Shown in pieces: positions 6,794-13,486 of a stretch of 13,593 nt of DNA. The notes beneath the pieces were generated by a model. That model ran no database searches and was not told the DNA's origin. It saw only the letters and a list, made by a program, of their open reading frames with translations. This stretch comes from Kiritimatiellia bacterium. Lineage in GTDB: Bacteria > Verrucomicrobiota > Kiritimatiellia > UBA8416 > JAIOPI01. The position numbers and the translations under genes were made by a program. The stretch spans positions 1-13,593 of the forward strand of contig JAPKCZ010000023.1 of NCBI GenBank assembly GCA_028822745.1, in the 5' to 3' direction. Numbering within the stretch: position 1 is the stretch's first letter; every line of letters begins with the position of its first letter.

Positions 6794-8188
6794 TTAATCT
6801 CTGGCTTCGGAGATCTCTTGTCTGAGCGTGCTGCACGTTTGCTGAGCACTCATATAGTTCTGCCGTAGGGTGTCGTCGCTCCTGTTGTTGTAGTAAGCCG
6901 TGCGGGCAGCAGCGTACTTCGCATTGGCAACGTCCAGCTCCTCGGTGAGCGCCTCTTTTTTACTGCGTCGGACGGACTTAGCAGCATGCGCTTTCAACCC
7001 GCTGGCAGAGGCGCCCTGATAGGAGAGCGAGCCGTCGCTGTTATACACATTCACGACGATGCCGTAAAACTCGCTGCCGCTTTTGGCGGTACTGCTGCCA
7101 CCTGTACTGTAACGAGAGCCTGTACTGTAACGAGAGTACGAATACCTTCGGCTGCTGGAGATTGCACTTCTCGCACTTACTTCCGGACAATCAATGTATA
7201 TGCCAGCCGATGTCAGATCATTGAGATGGATGGTTCCGGAGGCGGCGAGTTCCGGCTCATTGTTTCCAGTGCCAGCCCTTCGGTTGTAGACCTGTAGCTT
7301 GAGGATCTCACCTTTGAGCGTCACACCGGAGCGCGCGGCTCTCACCTGAAGGCGTATTTTTGACGTTTTGGTTGTGGTCTTGCTTGTTCGCGATGAATAA
7401 CGGCTTCTGCTCTTGCTAACGCTGCTGCTGGAATTGCGGGCGGCCGCAACGGCCACATCTCTGTCACCCACAGGCGTGTTGCCGGTATTGGACAGCGTCA
7501 GCCGGGTGAAGATTTCACCCGATACGCGCGGGGGACGGCGGCCGAGTGTATAAACCTCGTAACCTGCTGGTGGACGAGGCTTTTCGACTTTCTCTCCAGC
7601 GGGCTTGCTTGATGCGACCGTGCCATCATTATTATCTTTGCCAGCAGCAGCGACGTCGGCCAACGCAGCCTTGATGGTCGGGTTGGCCTCTATACGCTCT
7701 ATCTCCGCCTTGGCGGCCATCGCGCTGGCCACATCTCCCAGCACGGTCTGTTCCTTCTTTTTTTTCTGCATGTACACGATGTAATTCTTACGGAGCGTCA
7801 GAACTTTGCGGCTCTTTCCTAGGGCTTGCGATGACGCGACACGGGCGAACTTCTGCTGGGCGGCGATGACGACCTTGGGCGTGTTCGCCGCCGGAGACTC
7901 AGGAATGGCTCGGCTGGTTTGGAAACGATTGATTTCTTCCCGAATGAGCAACAGCCCTTCAAGATCGCCCCTTGCCTGAGCAGCGTTTTCCAGTTTTTTA
8001 AGCTCGGCGAGGTATCCGCCGATCCAATCCACCGTATCGCCAGCAGGTTCGGAGATAATCTGACGTAATCGCTTGTCAAAACTAGTGCGTGAACGGTCCA
8101 ACCATGCAGTATCCCCCATGGCGACCTGCGATACGAATAGTAGTGCTAAAAACGTTCCTATCTGCATTTTGTTGAAAACAAACATCAT
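6794..8188 (-). CDS. secreted serine-rich hypothetical protein with duplicated helical module
   Basis: 464 residues from ATG 8188; no known family recognised. Layout: signal peptide 1-25 (hydrophobic TFLALLFVSQ, likely cut after VAMG); a helical region with two equivalent modules (59-89 and 136-166), each Tyr, 14 residues, then Gly-Asp, 14 more residues, ending E-I-N/E-R; a Lys/Pro linker; a strand-rich region (about 209-337) interrupted by Ser/Thr/Lys/Arg-rich low complexity (252-276); an RYS-rich patch (348-363, SRYSTG twice); and a charged, likely coiled-coil tail (404-464). The module pattern resembles secreted proteins of the PVC group (recalled, not searched). The product should be periplasmic or extracellular. 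A GTG at 8251 would extend the frame but lies upstream of the predicted transcript start. The gene is alone on its strand between non-coding stretches. Confidence 0.8.
   Translation of the reverse strand: MMFVFNKMQIGTFLALLFVSQVAMGDTAWLDRSRTSFDKRLRQIISEPAGDTVDWIGGYLAELKKLENAAQARGDLEGLLLIREEINRFQTSRAIPESPAANTPKVVIAAQQKFARVASSQALGKSRKVLTLRKNYIVYMQKKKKEQTVLGDVASAMAAKAEIERIEANPTIKAALADVAAAGKDNNDGTVASSKPAGEKVEKPRPPAGYEVYTLGRRPPRVSGEIFTRLTLSNTGNTPVGDRDVAVAAARNSSSSVSKSRSRYSSRTSKTTTKTSKIRLQVRAARSGVTLKGEILKLQVYNRRAGTGNNEPELAASGTIHLNDLTSAGIYIDCPEVSARSAISSSRRYSYSRYSTGSRYSTGGSSTAKSGSEFYGIVVNVYNSDGSLSYQGASASGLKAHAAKSVRRSKKEALTEELDVANAKYAAARTAYYNNRSDDTLRQNYMSAQQTCSTLRQEISEARD
7101..7136. repeat. perfect tandem duplication of an 18 bp unit inside the secreted-protein gene
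   Basis: Two adjacent identical copies of CCTGTACTGTAACGAGAG (7101-7118 and 7119-7136), in frame, encode SRYSTG twice on the minus strand. Perfect DNA identity indicates a recent slippage duplication and a possible site of length variation between strains. Confidence 0.9.
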
Positions 8189-8253
8189 GTCAGCCCGCCT
8201 TTTACGTTCGCCCCTGAACGTAACCCTTAGAAAGTCGTCATATTTAGCCACCT

Positions 8254-8282
8254 ATAATAGCGTGATTCAAGGTAAATTTCAG
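8254..8282 (-). promoter_or_regulatory. putative promoter of the secreted-protein gene
   Basis: On the minus strand, CTGAAA (8277-8282; 4 of 6 against TTGACA) and TATTAT (8254-8259; 5 of 6 against TATAAT) are 17 bp apart. Transcription would begin near 8246, giving a leader of nearly 60 nt before ATG 8188 and placing the alternative GTG 8251 outside the transcript. Confidence 0.45.
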
Positions 8283-8286
8283 AAAT

Positions 8287-8309
8287 AGGGACAGGCCGCG
8301 GCCTGATGG
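8287..8309. repeat. REP-like palindromic element (solo copy)
   Basis: AGGGACAGGCC (8287-8297) runs into a perfect 14 bp palindrome CAGGCCGCGGCCTG (8292-8305), followed by ATGG. The same 11 bp AGGGACAGGCC recurs at 12968-12978, just upstream of the broken REP-type transposase gene. CCATCAGG, the complement of this element's right arm (8302-8309), also recurs there (12977-12984). A short tag next to a GC-rich palindrome in an intergenic space is the usual form of REP elements mobilised by RAYT transposases. Confidence 0.5.
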
Positions 8310-8310
8310 A

Positions 8311-8320
8311 CTGGTACCAG
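8311..8320. repeat. 10 bp perfect palindrome next to the REP-like element
   Basis: CTGGTACCAG is a perfect palindrome starting 5 bp after the 14 bp palindrome. It could be part of the same element or an independent protein-binding site upstream of the LptF-like gene. Confidence 0.35.
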
Positions 8321-8482
8321 ATCTGTTTGAGTCACCGCATGAATGAAATCATCAAAACCTTGACGATCATGTTAATACGAACACGCATTTCCAATGCTTC
8401 AAAGCTGGGTTTAAGGACGATTTCGTGCTTTAATTCGCGTTTCGTCTATTTGCGAACAGCTCAACACAACGCACATTACTGA

Positions 8483-9577
8483 ATGAAAATTCTCGATCGA
8501 TATATTTTAAGCGCCTTTGTGGTCACTTTCCTCATGTCCGTTCTGGTTCTGACCTTCGTCGTCCTTTTGGGCGCGATTTGCAAAATCATGTACGTCATCG
8601 GACAGGGCGTTGCCTGGCAGCCGATCGTGAAGATGTTCCTGCTCAACATCCCGCAGGTGCTATCGTTCAGCGTGCCCTTGAGTATTCTCGTTAGCACCCT
8701 GCTCGTGTTCGGCCGCCTTTCGGGTGATGGCGAAATCGTCGCGATGCGCAGCAGCGGCGTGCCCCTTTTTCGCATCGCGCGCTGGCCGCTCATTCTAGCC
8801 CTCGTGCTGACCGGCGCGTGCCTCTTTATCAGCCAATGGGCCCTGCCATGGGGCCATTTAAAGGCGCGAACCCTGCTGACCGAGCTGAAACGCACGCCAC
8901 CCATTGAATTGTTTGAAGTGGGACGCTTCAACGAGGACATCCCCGGTCTGAGCATCTATATCGGCCGACGTGTCGACAAGAACCTCTACGATATTCGTGT
9001 TTACGATTCGCGCACGGAGATTGTCCGCGAAATTCACGCCAAAGAAGGCACGATCGTTAACGACAAGGACGGCGACGGCATCACGCTTAACCTGCTCGAG
9101 GTCCGCTTTGAACCCGCGCTGGACGGTCAACCGGGCTCCGGCTACTGCTCACGCCTGCCCGTTCACATTGACTCGGACAAAGCCCGCCGCGTTTATAATC
9201 CCAAAGAAGCGGACATGATGGGGCCTGAGCTCGTACAGAAGTTTCGCAGCCCTGAATTGTATTATCCGGACCTGAACGAGGAGGACTTACGCATCAAAGT
9301 CTCCAAGCTGAAAGTCGAGTTCCATGGGCGTACAGCGTTGTCGTTTGCTTGCCTGGCCTTCATGTTCCTGGGCATTCCATTGGGCATCAAAGCCCATCGC
9401 AAAGAAACGTCGATTGGCGCGGGCATGGGTATGGTCCTGATGTTTTTCTTTTACCTGTTTATCATCACCGCGGAATCGCTGGCCGAGCAACCACAGTGGG
9501 CGCCCCACCTGATTGCATGGATGCCGGTCATCGGTAACAGTGCGCTGGGGGTTTACCTGCTGCGCCGATCGTCTTAA
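8483..9577 (+). CDS. LptF/LptG family lipopolysaccharide-export permease (YjgP/YjgQ family)
   Basis: The inner-membrane permease of the Lpt ABC complex (LptB2FG) that extracts lipopolysaccharide and passes it to the periplasmic bridge. 364 residues, the normal family length. It opens with MKILDRYIL and a first membrane segment (about 12-32), then segments near 54-75 and 99-118. The family motif GRLSGDGEIVAMRSSG lies at 77-92, a periplasmic beta-jellyroll region at about 120-270, and the second motif FHGRTALSFACL...GIPLGI at 280-302, with the last segments near 310-330 and 342-359. LptF and LptG cannot be told apart here, and no second permease gene is adjacent. The ATG directly follows a TGA and has no clear Shine-Dalgarno. 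Its stop overlaps that of the convergent CorC-like gene. Confidence 0.93.
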   Translation: MKILDRYILSAFVVTFLMSVLVLTFVVLLGAICKIMYVIGQGVAWQPIVKMFLLNIPQVLSFSVPLSILVSTLLVFGRLSGDGEIVAMRSSGVPLFRIARWPLILALVLTGACLFISQWALPWGHLKARTLLTELKRTPPIELFEVGRFNEDIPGLSIYIGRRVDKNLYDIRVYDSRTEIVREIHAKEGTIVNDKDGDGITLNLLEVRFEPALDGQPGSGYCSRLPVHIDSDKARRVYNPKEADMMGPELVQKFRSPELYYPDLNEEDLRIKVSKLKVEFHGRTALSFACLAFMFLGIPLGIKAHRKETSIGAGMGMVLMFFFYLFIITAESLAEQPQWAPHLIAWMPVIGNSALGVYLLRRSS

Positions 9578-10935
9578 ACGGTCTTATCGCCTGAGGCCGC
9601 CGGCGTGTCCGAATCGGTTTGCGTGTCGGTCGTCTTACTTCCGGGCTCCTCCAACTTCTCGATCCGCGCCAGATCAACCCGCATATCATCCATGGACTTA
9701 ATCGTGAACCGGTAGCCCTGTTCTTCGACCACATCGCCCTCAGCAGGAACACGCCCCAAGCGATACATGAACAGTCCCGAGAGGGTGTTGGCATCAAGCT
9801 CGTCCGGAAATTCGATGTCCAGCGCGCGCTCCAGGTCACTTAGCTGCGTCCAACCGTCGGTTTCCCAATAGCCGTCTTTCTCGACAAGCTCGGTTGGCTC
9901 CTGGTCCATCTCGTCCGCGATGTCGCCGACAATTTCTTCCAGCATGTCCTCCATCGTCACGACGCCGGCAAAGGCACCATATTCGTCGATCACGATCGCC
10001 ATGTGCTGGCGCCCCGTGCGCATGCGTTCAAAGAGTTCGCCAATGCGCTGCGTCTCCGGGACAACCATCGGGTCTCGAACCAACTCGCGCAGACGCGGCT
10101 GCCAATTCGTTTCGCCGTTGAGCGCCAGATGATAGAGATCCTTTATCAGCAAAACACCCACCAGGTGCTGATCTCCGCCATCGGTTACAGGAAAACGCGA
10201 ATGCTCGATGCGTCGCAGCATCTCGTCCTGCTTTTCAGGCGCGTCCTGCAGATCAATGGCAGACACCTTACCGCGCGGCACCATGATTTCCTCGACCGTG
10301 CGTGTATCGAATTCGAACAGGTTTTGCAGCATGGTCGCCTTGGTGGACGCCAAGCTACCGTGTTCTTCGCTGGTTTCGATCAACCCCTTGATTTCCTCGT
10401 CCGAAAGCACCTCGTGATGCGGCGCTTCTTCGACACCGAAGAGGCGAAGAATGGCGCCGCTGGACGCATTCAAGAGCCAGTTCAGCGGCAGGACTGCGTA
10501 GTAAAACCAATGCAGTGGATACGCAACCCAGAGCGCCACCGGTTCCGGTTTACGAATCGCAAATGTCTTCGGCACTTGCTCACCCACGACAATATGTAGC
10601 GAGGAGAAGATGATAAACCCTGTCAGGAACGCAACCGTATGAATGACGGCCTCCGACAAGTTCAGCGCGTGCAACAAGGGTTGCAGCAAAGCAGCAACCG
10701 TGGGTTCGCCCACCCAACCGAGGGCCAGTGACGCCATGGTGATGCCAAGCTGGCAAGCAGCGAGATACGATTCGAGCTTCTTATGAATACGTTGCGTCAG
10801 ACGCGCCGCTTTACTGCCCTCATCCGCCAGAGCATCGATGCGGAACCCCTTGAGCTTCACGAGCGCAAACTCGGCGGCAACAAAGAAGGCGTTGGCGGCC
10901 AACAAGAAAAGAATAAGGAAAATACTGCCTAGCAT
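9574..10935 (-). CDS. CNNM/CBS-pair/CorC-HlyC domain membrane protein (hemolysin-family)
   Basis: 453 residues with the full three-part layout of the family. A CNNM (DUF21) membrane domain spans about 1-190, with segments near 4-24, 60-82, 96-116 and 135-157 and the motif GEQVPKTFAIRKPE at 118-131. A CBS pair covers about 216-338 (EIMVPRGKV; VIDEYGAFAGVVTMEDMLEEI). The C-terminal CorC/HlyC domain (about 345-427) is followed by an acidic, Ser/Thr-rich tail. Members are linked to Mg2+/Co2+ or other ion efflux at the cytoplasmic membrane, and the CBS pair may sense adenine nucleotides. The hemolysin name is historical. Start ATG 10935 begins directly with the first membrane segment; no strong ribosome binding site is seen. 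The gene converges on the lptF-like gene with overlapping stops and diverges from the MscS-like gene. Confidence 0.93.
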   Translation of the reverse strand: MLGSIFLILFLLAANAFFVAAEFALVKLKGFRIDALADEGSKAARLTQRIHKKLESYLAACQLGITMASLALGWVGEPTVAALLQPLLHALNLSEAVIHTVAFLTGFIIFSSLHIVVGEQVPKTFAIRKPEPVALWVAYPLHWFYYAVLPLNWLLNASSGAILRLFGVEEAPHHEVLSDEEIKGLIETSEEHGSLASTKATMLQNLFEFDTRTVEEIMVPRGKVSAIDLQDAPEKQDEMLRRIEHSRFPVTDGGDQHLVGVLLIKDLYHLALNGETNWQPRLRELVRDPMVVPETQRIGELFERMRTGRQHMAIVIDEYGAFAGVVTMEDMLEEIVGDIADEMDQEPTELVEKDGYWETDGWTQLSDLERALDIEFPDELDANTLSGLFMYRLGRVPAEGDVVEEQGYRFTIKSMDDMRVDLARIEKLEEPGSKTTDTQTDSDTPAASGDKTV

Positions 10936-11136
10936 GATGTCTATCTAAGGATCATTGTGTGAATGGTGTTCGAGCCAATACCCGGCACAGGAGCCTCTGT
11001 TCGGGCGAGACCCCAAACGAGCGCAGACTAGCCTGATCTATTCACCAACGTCGACTACGAATGCAGATCTCACGCCACCTCAAGGGCAAAGAGAACAACA
11101 GGGCATACGGTGGCGACGCCTTGATTCGACCCATGA

Positions 11137-11151
11137 AGTCCGTTGCGGACT
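11137..11151. repeat. 15 bp dyad covering the predicted -35 box of the MscS-like gene
   Basis: AGTCCG (11137-11142), TTG, CGGACT (11146-11151) is a perfect 6-3-6 inverted repeat. It overlaps the proposed -35 hexamer TTGCGG, a typical place for a repressor operator. No regulator gene is nearby, and the dyad is short enough to be chance. Confidence 0.35.
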
Positions 11152-11171
11152 CGCCGGGCATGCGCTAGACT
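11143..11171 (+). promoter_or_regulatory. putative promoter of the MscS-like gene, very close to the start codon
   Basis: TTGCGG (11143-11148) and TAGACT (11166-11171) are 17 bp apart, matching consensus at 3 of 6 and 4 of 6. Transcription would start near 11178 and the ATG is at 11180, so the transcript would be leaderless or nearly so. This agrees with the absence of a Shine-Dalgarno before the ATG. Confidence 0.4.
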
Positions 11172-11179
11172 TCGGGCTC

Positions 11180-12934
11180 ATGAACACATCATACATCATC
11201 GCACGTGCGCAAACCTCGCGTGTCGGGCACACACGGCGGCGCTTATCAGGTCTCGTGGTGGCCAGCCTGGTTATCCTGCACCTGCCATCGCTCGTGCTCG
11301 GCCAGACCAATACCCCCGCCCCGAAACCCGCCGTGCCCGAAACCGTCGCACCGCTCACCCGCGATGAATCCACCGATATCACGCTGGAATCCCTCCAACG
11401 CGCCATTCAAGCCAACAGCGCTGAACGCGTCAACGTTCGGCAGCAAATCATCAATGCCGTCGACGACGATCTGGGTGTAGATCTGGCAGAAAAGCTGCAG
11501 TCCCTGCGTGCTGAAAACGAAGAATTGCTGCGCAAGTTCGAAACCATCGCCACGGGTGCGGTCACGGCAGAGTTCGCCCAGAGCCAAGAGGACAACATCG
11601 AACTTCAGGTCGAGCTCACCCGCCTGCTGTTACCCATTGTCTCGGAGCTAAAGGAAGCCACATCCGCGTCACGCGAAAAAGAATTCCTACGCCGGTCCAT
11701 CTCGCAGGAAGCCCGGCGTCACGAGCTGGCCGTATCCGCGTCAGAACGCGCCGCGCAACTCGCGGCCGCCACAACAAACGCTCCACTGGTAGAGCGCCTG
11801 AACAAAATCGCGGACTCCTGGGCGCAGAAAGCGCAGACCAAGGAAGCCGAGCTTTCGGCATTGCGCTACGAACTTGCGGAACGCAACGCCAACAAAAAAT
11901 CAATTTTGGCAACGACCCAAAAAGCGTTGCAGCGCTTCATCAGCACGCGCGGCCGCAACCTGGCTCTGGCCACGCTGACCTTTGTCGTCGTGCTCTTCAT
12001 TTTCCGTTTCGCCGGGCGCAAGCTCATCCTATGGATGGAGCAACGGTCCGATGGTAGCAGATTCGGGATCCGCCTCGTGCACCTTGTCAGCCACATTTTC
12101 TCCATTCTGGCGGCCATCATCGCACTGCTCATGTCGCTGAACGCGACGGGCGACTGGTTCCTGCTCGGTATCGTCCTCTTGTTTTTGACCGGCGCGGCCT
12201 GGGGCATGATGAAAACACTGCCCAATATCTACGAACAGCTGAAACTCGTTCTGAACCTCGGTGCCGTGCGTGAGAATGAACTGATTCTTTTCGACGGCGT
12301 GCCCTGGAAGGTGAAATCACTGGGCTTCATGGCCCAGCTTGTCAACCCGGCCCTGGATGGCGGTCACGTGGACCTGCCAATACGAGAGCTTGTGGGACAT
12401 CATTCCCGCATCATGGGAACGAAAGAACCCCTGTTTCCAACCGAACAAGACGACTGGGTCCTCCTGAACGACACGACACACGCCAAGGTGCTGACGCAAA
12501 CCCCTTCCATCGTCGAAATTCTGGAACTCGGAGGTGCACGCACCGCCATGCCAACCGCGGAGTTTCTATCCCTGCACCCCGTTAACCTGTCGCACAACTA
12601 TCGGGTTCGCGTCACCTTCGGCGTGGATTATGCGCACCAGGCTATTTGCACAACAGAGATACCCACGCTGATGCAAAGTTTCATCGCGAAACGTATAGCC
12701 ACGGAATTCCCGAACGGGGATCTGATCAATCTGGATGTCCAATTCCTCAATGCCGCGGCATCGTCGCTAGACTACACACTGATCGCCGACATGACGGGGA
12801 GCAGCGCTGCACATTACCGAGCGGTCCGGCGTGCGTTGTCCCGCTTTGCGGTGGACGCCTGCAACGAATACGGATGGGTCATCCCCTTCACGCAACTCAC
12901 CCTCCACCAAGCCCCTGCACCAACGTCTTCCTGA
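11180..12934 (+). CDS. MscS-like mechanosensitive ion channel with periplasmic coiled-coil N-terminus
   Basis: 584 residues, about twice the size of E. coli MscS. Likely signal peptide 1-41 (core GLVVASLVILHLPSLVLG, cut near LVLG). A long charged helical, probably coiled-coil periplasmic region follows (about 65-250), then membrane segments near 261-277, 299-319 and 326-343. Next is a beta module (about 358-405, ILFDGVPWKVKSLGF), a second similar one (about 423-465, DDWVLLNDTTHAKVL then LGGARTAMPTAEFL), and the cytoplasmic C-terminal domain ending EYGWVIPFTQLTLH (about 563-576), the MscS-type end motif. Such channels release solutes under hypo-osmotic stress. The frame stays open back to a GTG at 10955, but that part looks non-coding. 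The start is chosen by the signal peptide. It is divergent from the CorC-like gene across a 244 bp spacer. Confidence 0.85.
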   Translation: MNTSYIIARAQTSRVGHTRRRLSGLVVASLVILHLPSLVLGQTNTPAPKPAVPETVAPLTRDESTDITLESLQRAIQANSAERVNVRQQIINAVDDDLGVDLAEKLQSLRAENEELLRKFETIATGAVTAEFAQSQEDNIELQVELTRLLLPIVSELKEATSASREKEFLRRSISQEARRHELAVSASERAAQLAAATTNAPLVERLNKIADSWAQKAQTKEAELSALRYELAERNANKKSILATTQKALQRFISTRGRNLALATLTFVVVLFIFRFAGRKLILWMEQRSDGSRFGIRLVHLVSHIFSILAAIIALLMSLNATGDWFLLGIVLLFLTGAAWGMMKTLPNIYEQLKLVLNLGAVRENELILFDGVPWKVKSLGFMAQLVNPALDGGHVDLPIRELVGHHSRIMGTKEPLFPTEQDDWVLLNDTTHAKVLTQTPSIVEILELGGARTAMPTAEFLSLHPVNLSHNYRVRVTFGVDYAHQAICTTEIPTLMQSFIAKRIATEFPNGDLINLDVQFLNAAASSLDYTLIADMTGSSAAHYRAVRRALSRFAVDACNEYGWVIPFTQLTLHQAPAPTSS

Positions 12935-12967
12935 AATACGCTGCCAGAAGAAATAATTTAAAGCGAA

Positions 12968-12984
12968 AGGGACAGGCCATCAGG
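12968..12984. repeat. REP-like sequence upstream of the transposase remnant
   Basis: AGGGACAGGCC (12968-12978) overlapped by CCATCAGG (12977-12984) repeats the two arms of the element at 8287-8309, but without the central GCGG. It lies about 30 bp before the transposase start, where RAYT genes normally carry their cognate repeat. Confidence 0.45.
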
Positions 12985-13011
12985 GAAAGGTTTTTGACGA
13001 TTTTTCCGGAA

Positions 13012-13362
13012 ATGACGAGTGCTCATTTCTACATGGATGTATCGGGGCGCGCTCTTGCAGCCCCTTCCAGGTGGACAGGTCGTCGTGTGAGAACAAAGCG
13101 GATCAAAGAACAGGGCCGTGCCTACTATCACGTGATTTCTAGGGTGGTGGACCGGAGGTTCGCCTTTAACGACGACGAAAAGGAACGCTTTCGAAAAATC
13201 ATGCGTGCCGTCGAGGCCTTTACGGGGGTCGACGTATTGACGTACGCGAACATGGACAACCATTTCCATCTATTGCTCCACGTGCCGGAGCCGAAGACCT
13301 TGTCGGATCAGGAGCTCATCGAGCGGTTAGGTCACCTCTACGGGTTCTTTCAGCTCCGCTGA
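13012..13362 (+). pseudogene. truncated REP-associated-type (Y1/IS200-like) transposase
   Basis: 116 codons with a clear Y1 transposase N-terminus. The RAYYHVISRVVDRR strand-helix opening (36-49) is followed by a helix (FNDDEKERFRKIMRAVEAF) and DNHFHLLLHVPE, which holds the HUH metal site (His84, His86). The frame stops at TGA 13360 soon after ELIERLGHLYG. Full members of this larger RAYT-type family run a further 150 or more residues and carry the catalytic tyrosine well beyond the HUH, so this copy should be inactive. No continuation is recognisable in the other frames up to 13490. ATG 13012 is my choice; ATG 13033 is possible. The upstream REP-like sequence supports the RAYT assignment. 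The break lies at a 7 bp inverted repeat. Confidence 0.8.
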
Positions 13363-13364
13363 AA
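13348..13364. repeat. 7 bp perfect inverted repeat at the transposase break
   Basis: TTTCAGC (13348-13354), TCC, GCTGAAA (13358-13364) forms a tight hairpin that includes the stop codon of the truncated transposase. There is no T tract after it on either strand, so a terminator role is weak. It may mark the junction where foreign sequence replaced the rest of the transposase gene. Confidence 0.4.
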
Positions 13365-13486
13365 AAGTGCCATATCTCGTAAATATGCTTCTGGCGCTGG
13401 TTGGGAATTTCATGTGCTTGGTGTGAGGAAAAGACCGAAATCAGAACTGATCCTCGGCAAATCATTCTTGGATCAGCCGACATGGC

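Noticed and set aside
8339..8482. A 47-residue plus-strand ORF ending in TGA immediately before the LptF-like ATG, same frame
   Set aside because: No ribosome binding site and no family resemblance; the LptF family begins at MKILDRYIL, so this is probably chance or at most a leader.
10955..11179. 75-codon upstream extension of the MscS-like gene from a GTG
   Set aside because: Its composition is unlike the protein, it would bury the signal peptide, and it spans the likely promoter.
12646..13011. Upstream extension of the transposase frame into the MscS-like gene
   Set aside because: It overlaps the conserved C-terminus of the MscS-like gene in another frame and adds no family sequence.
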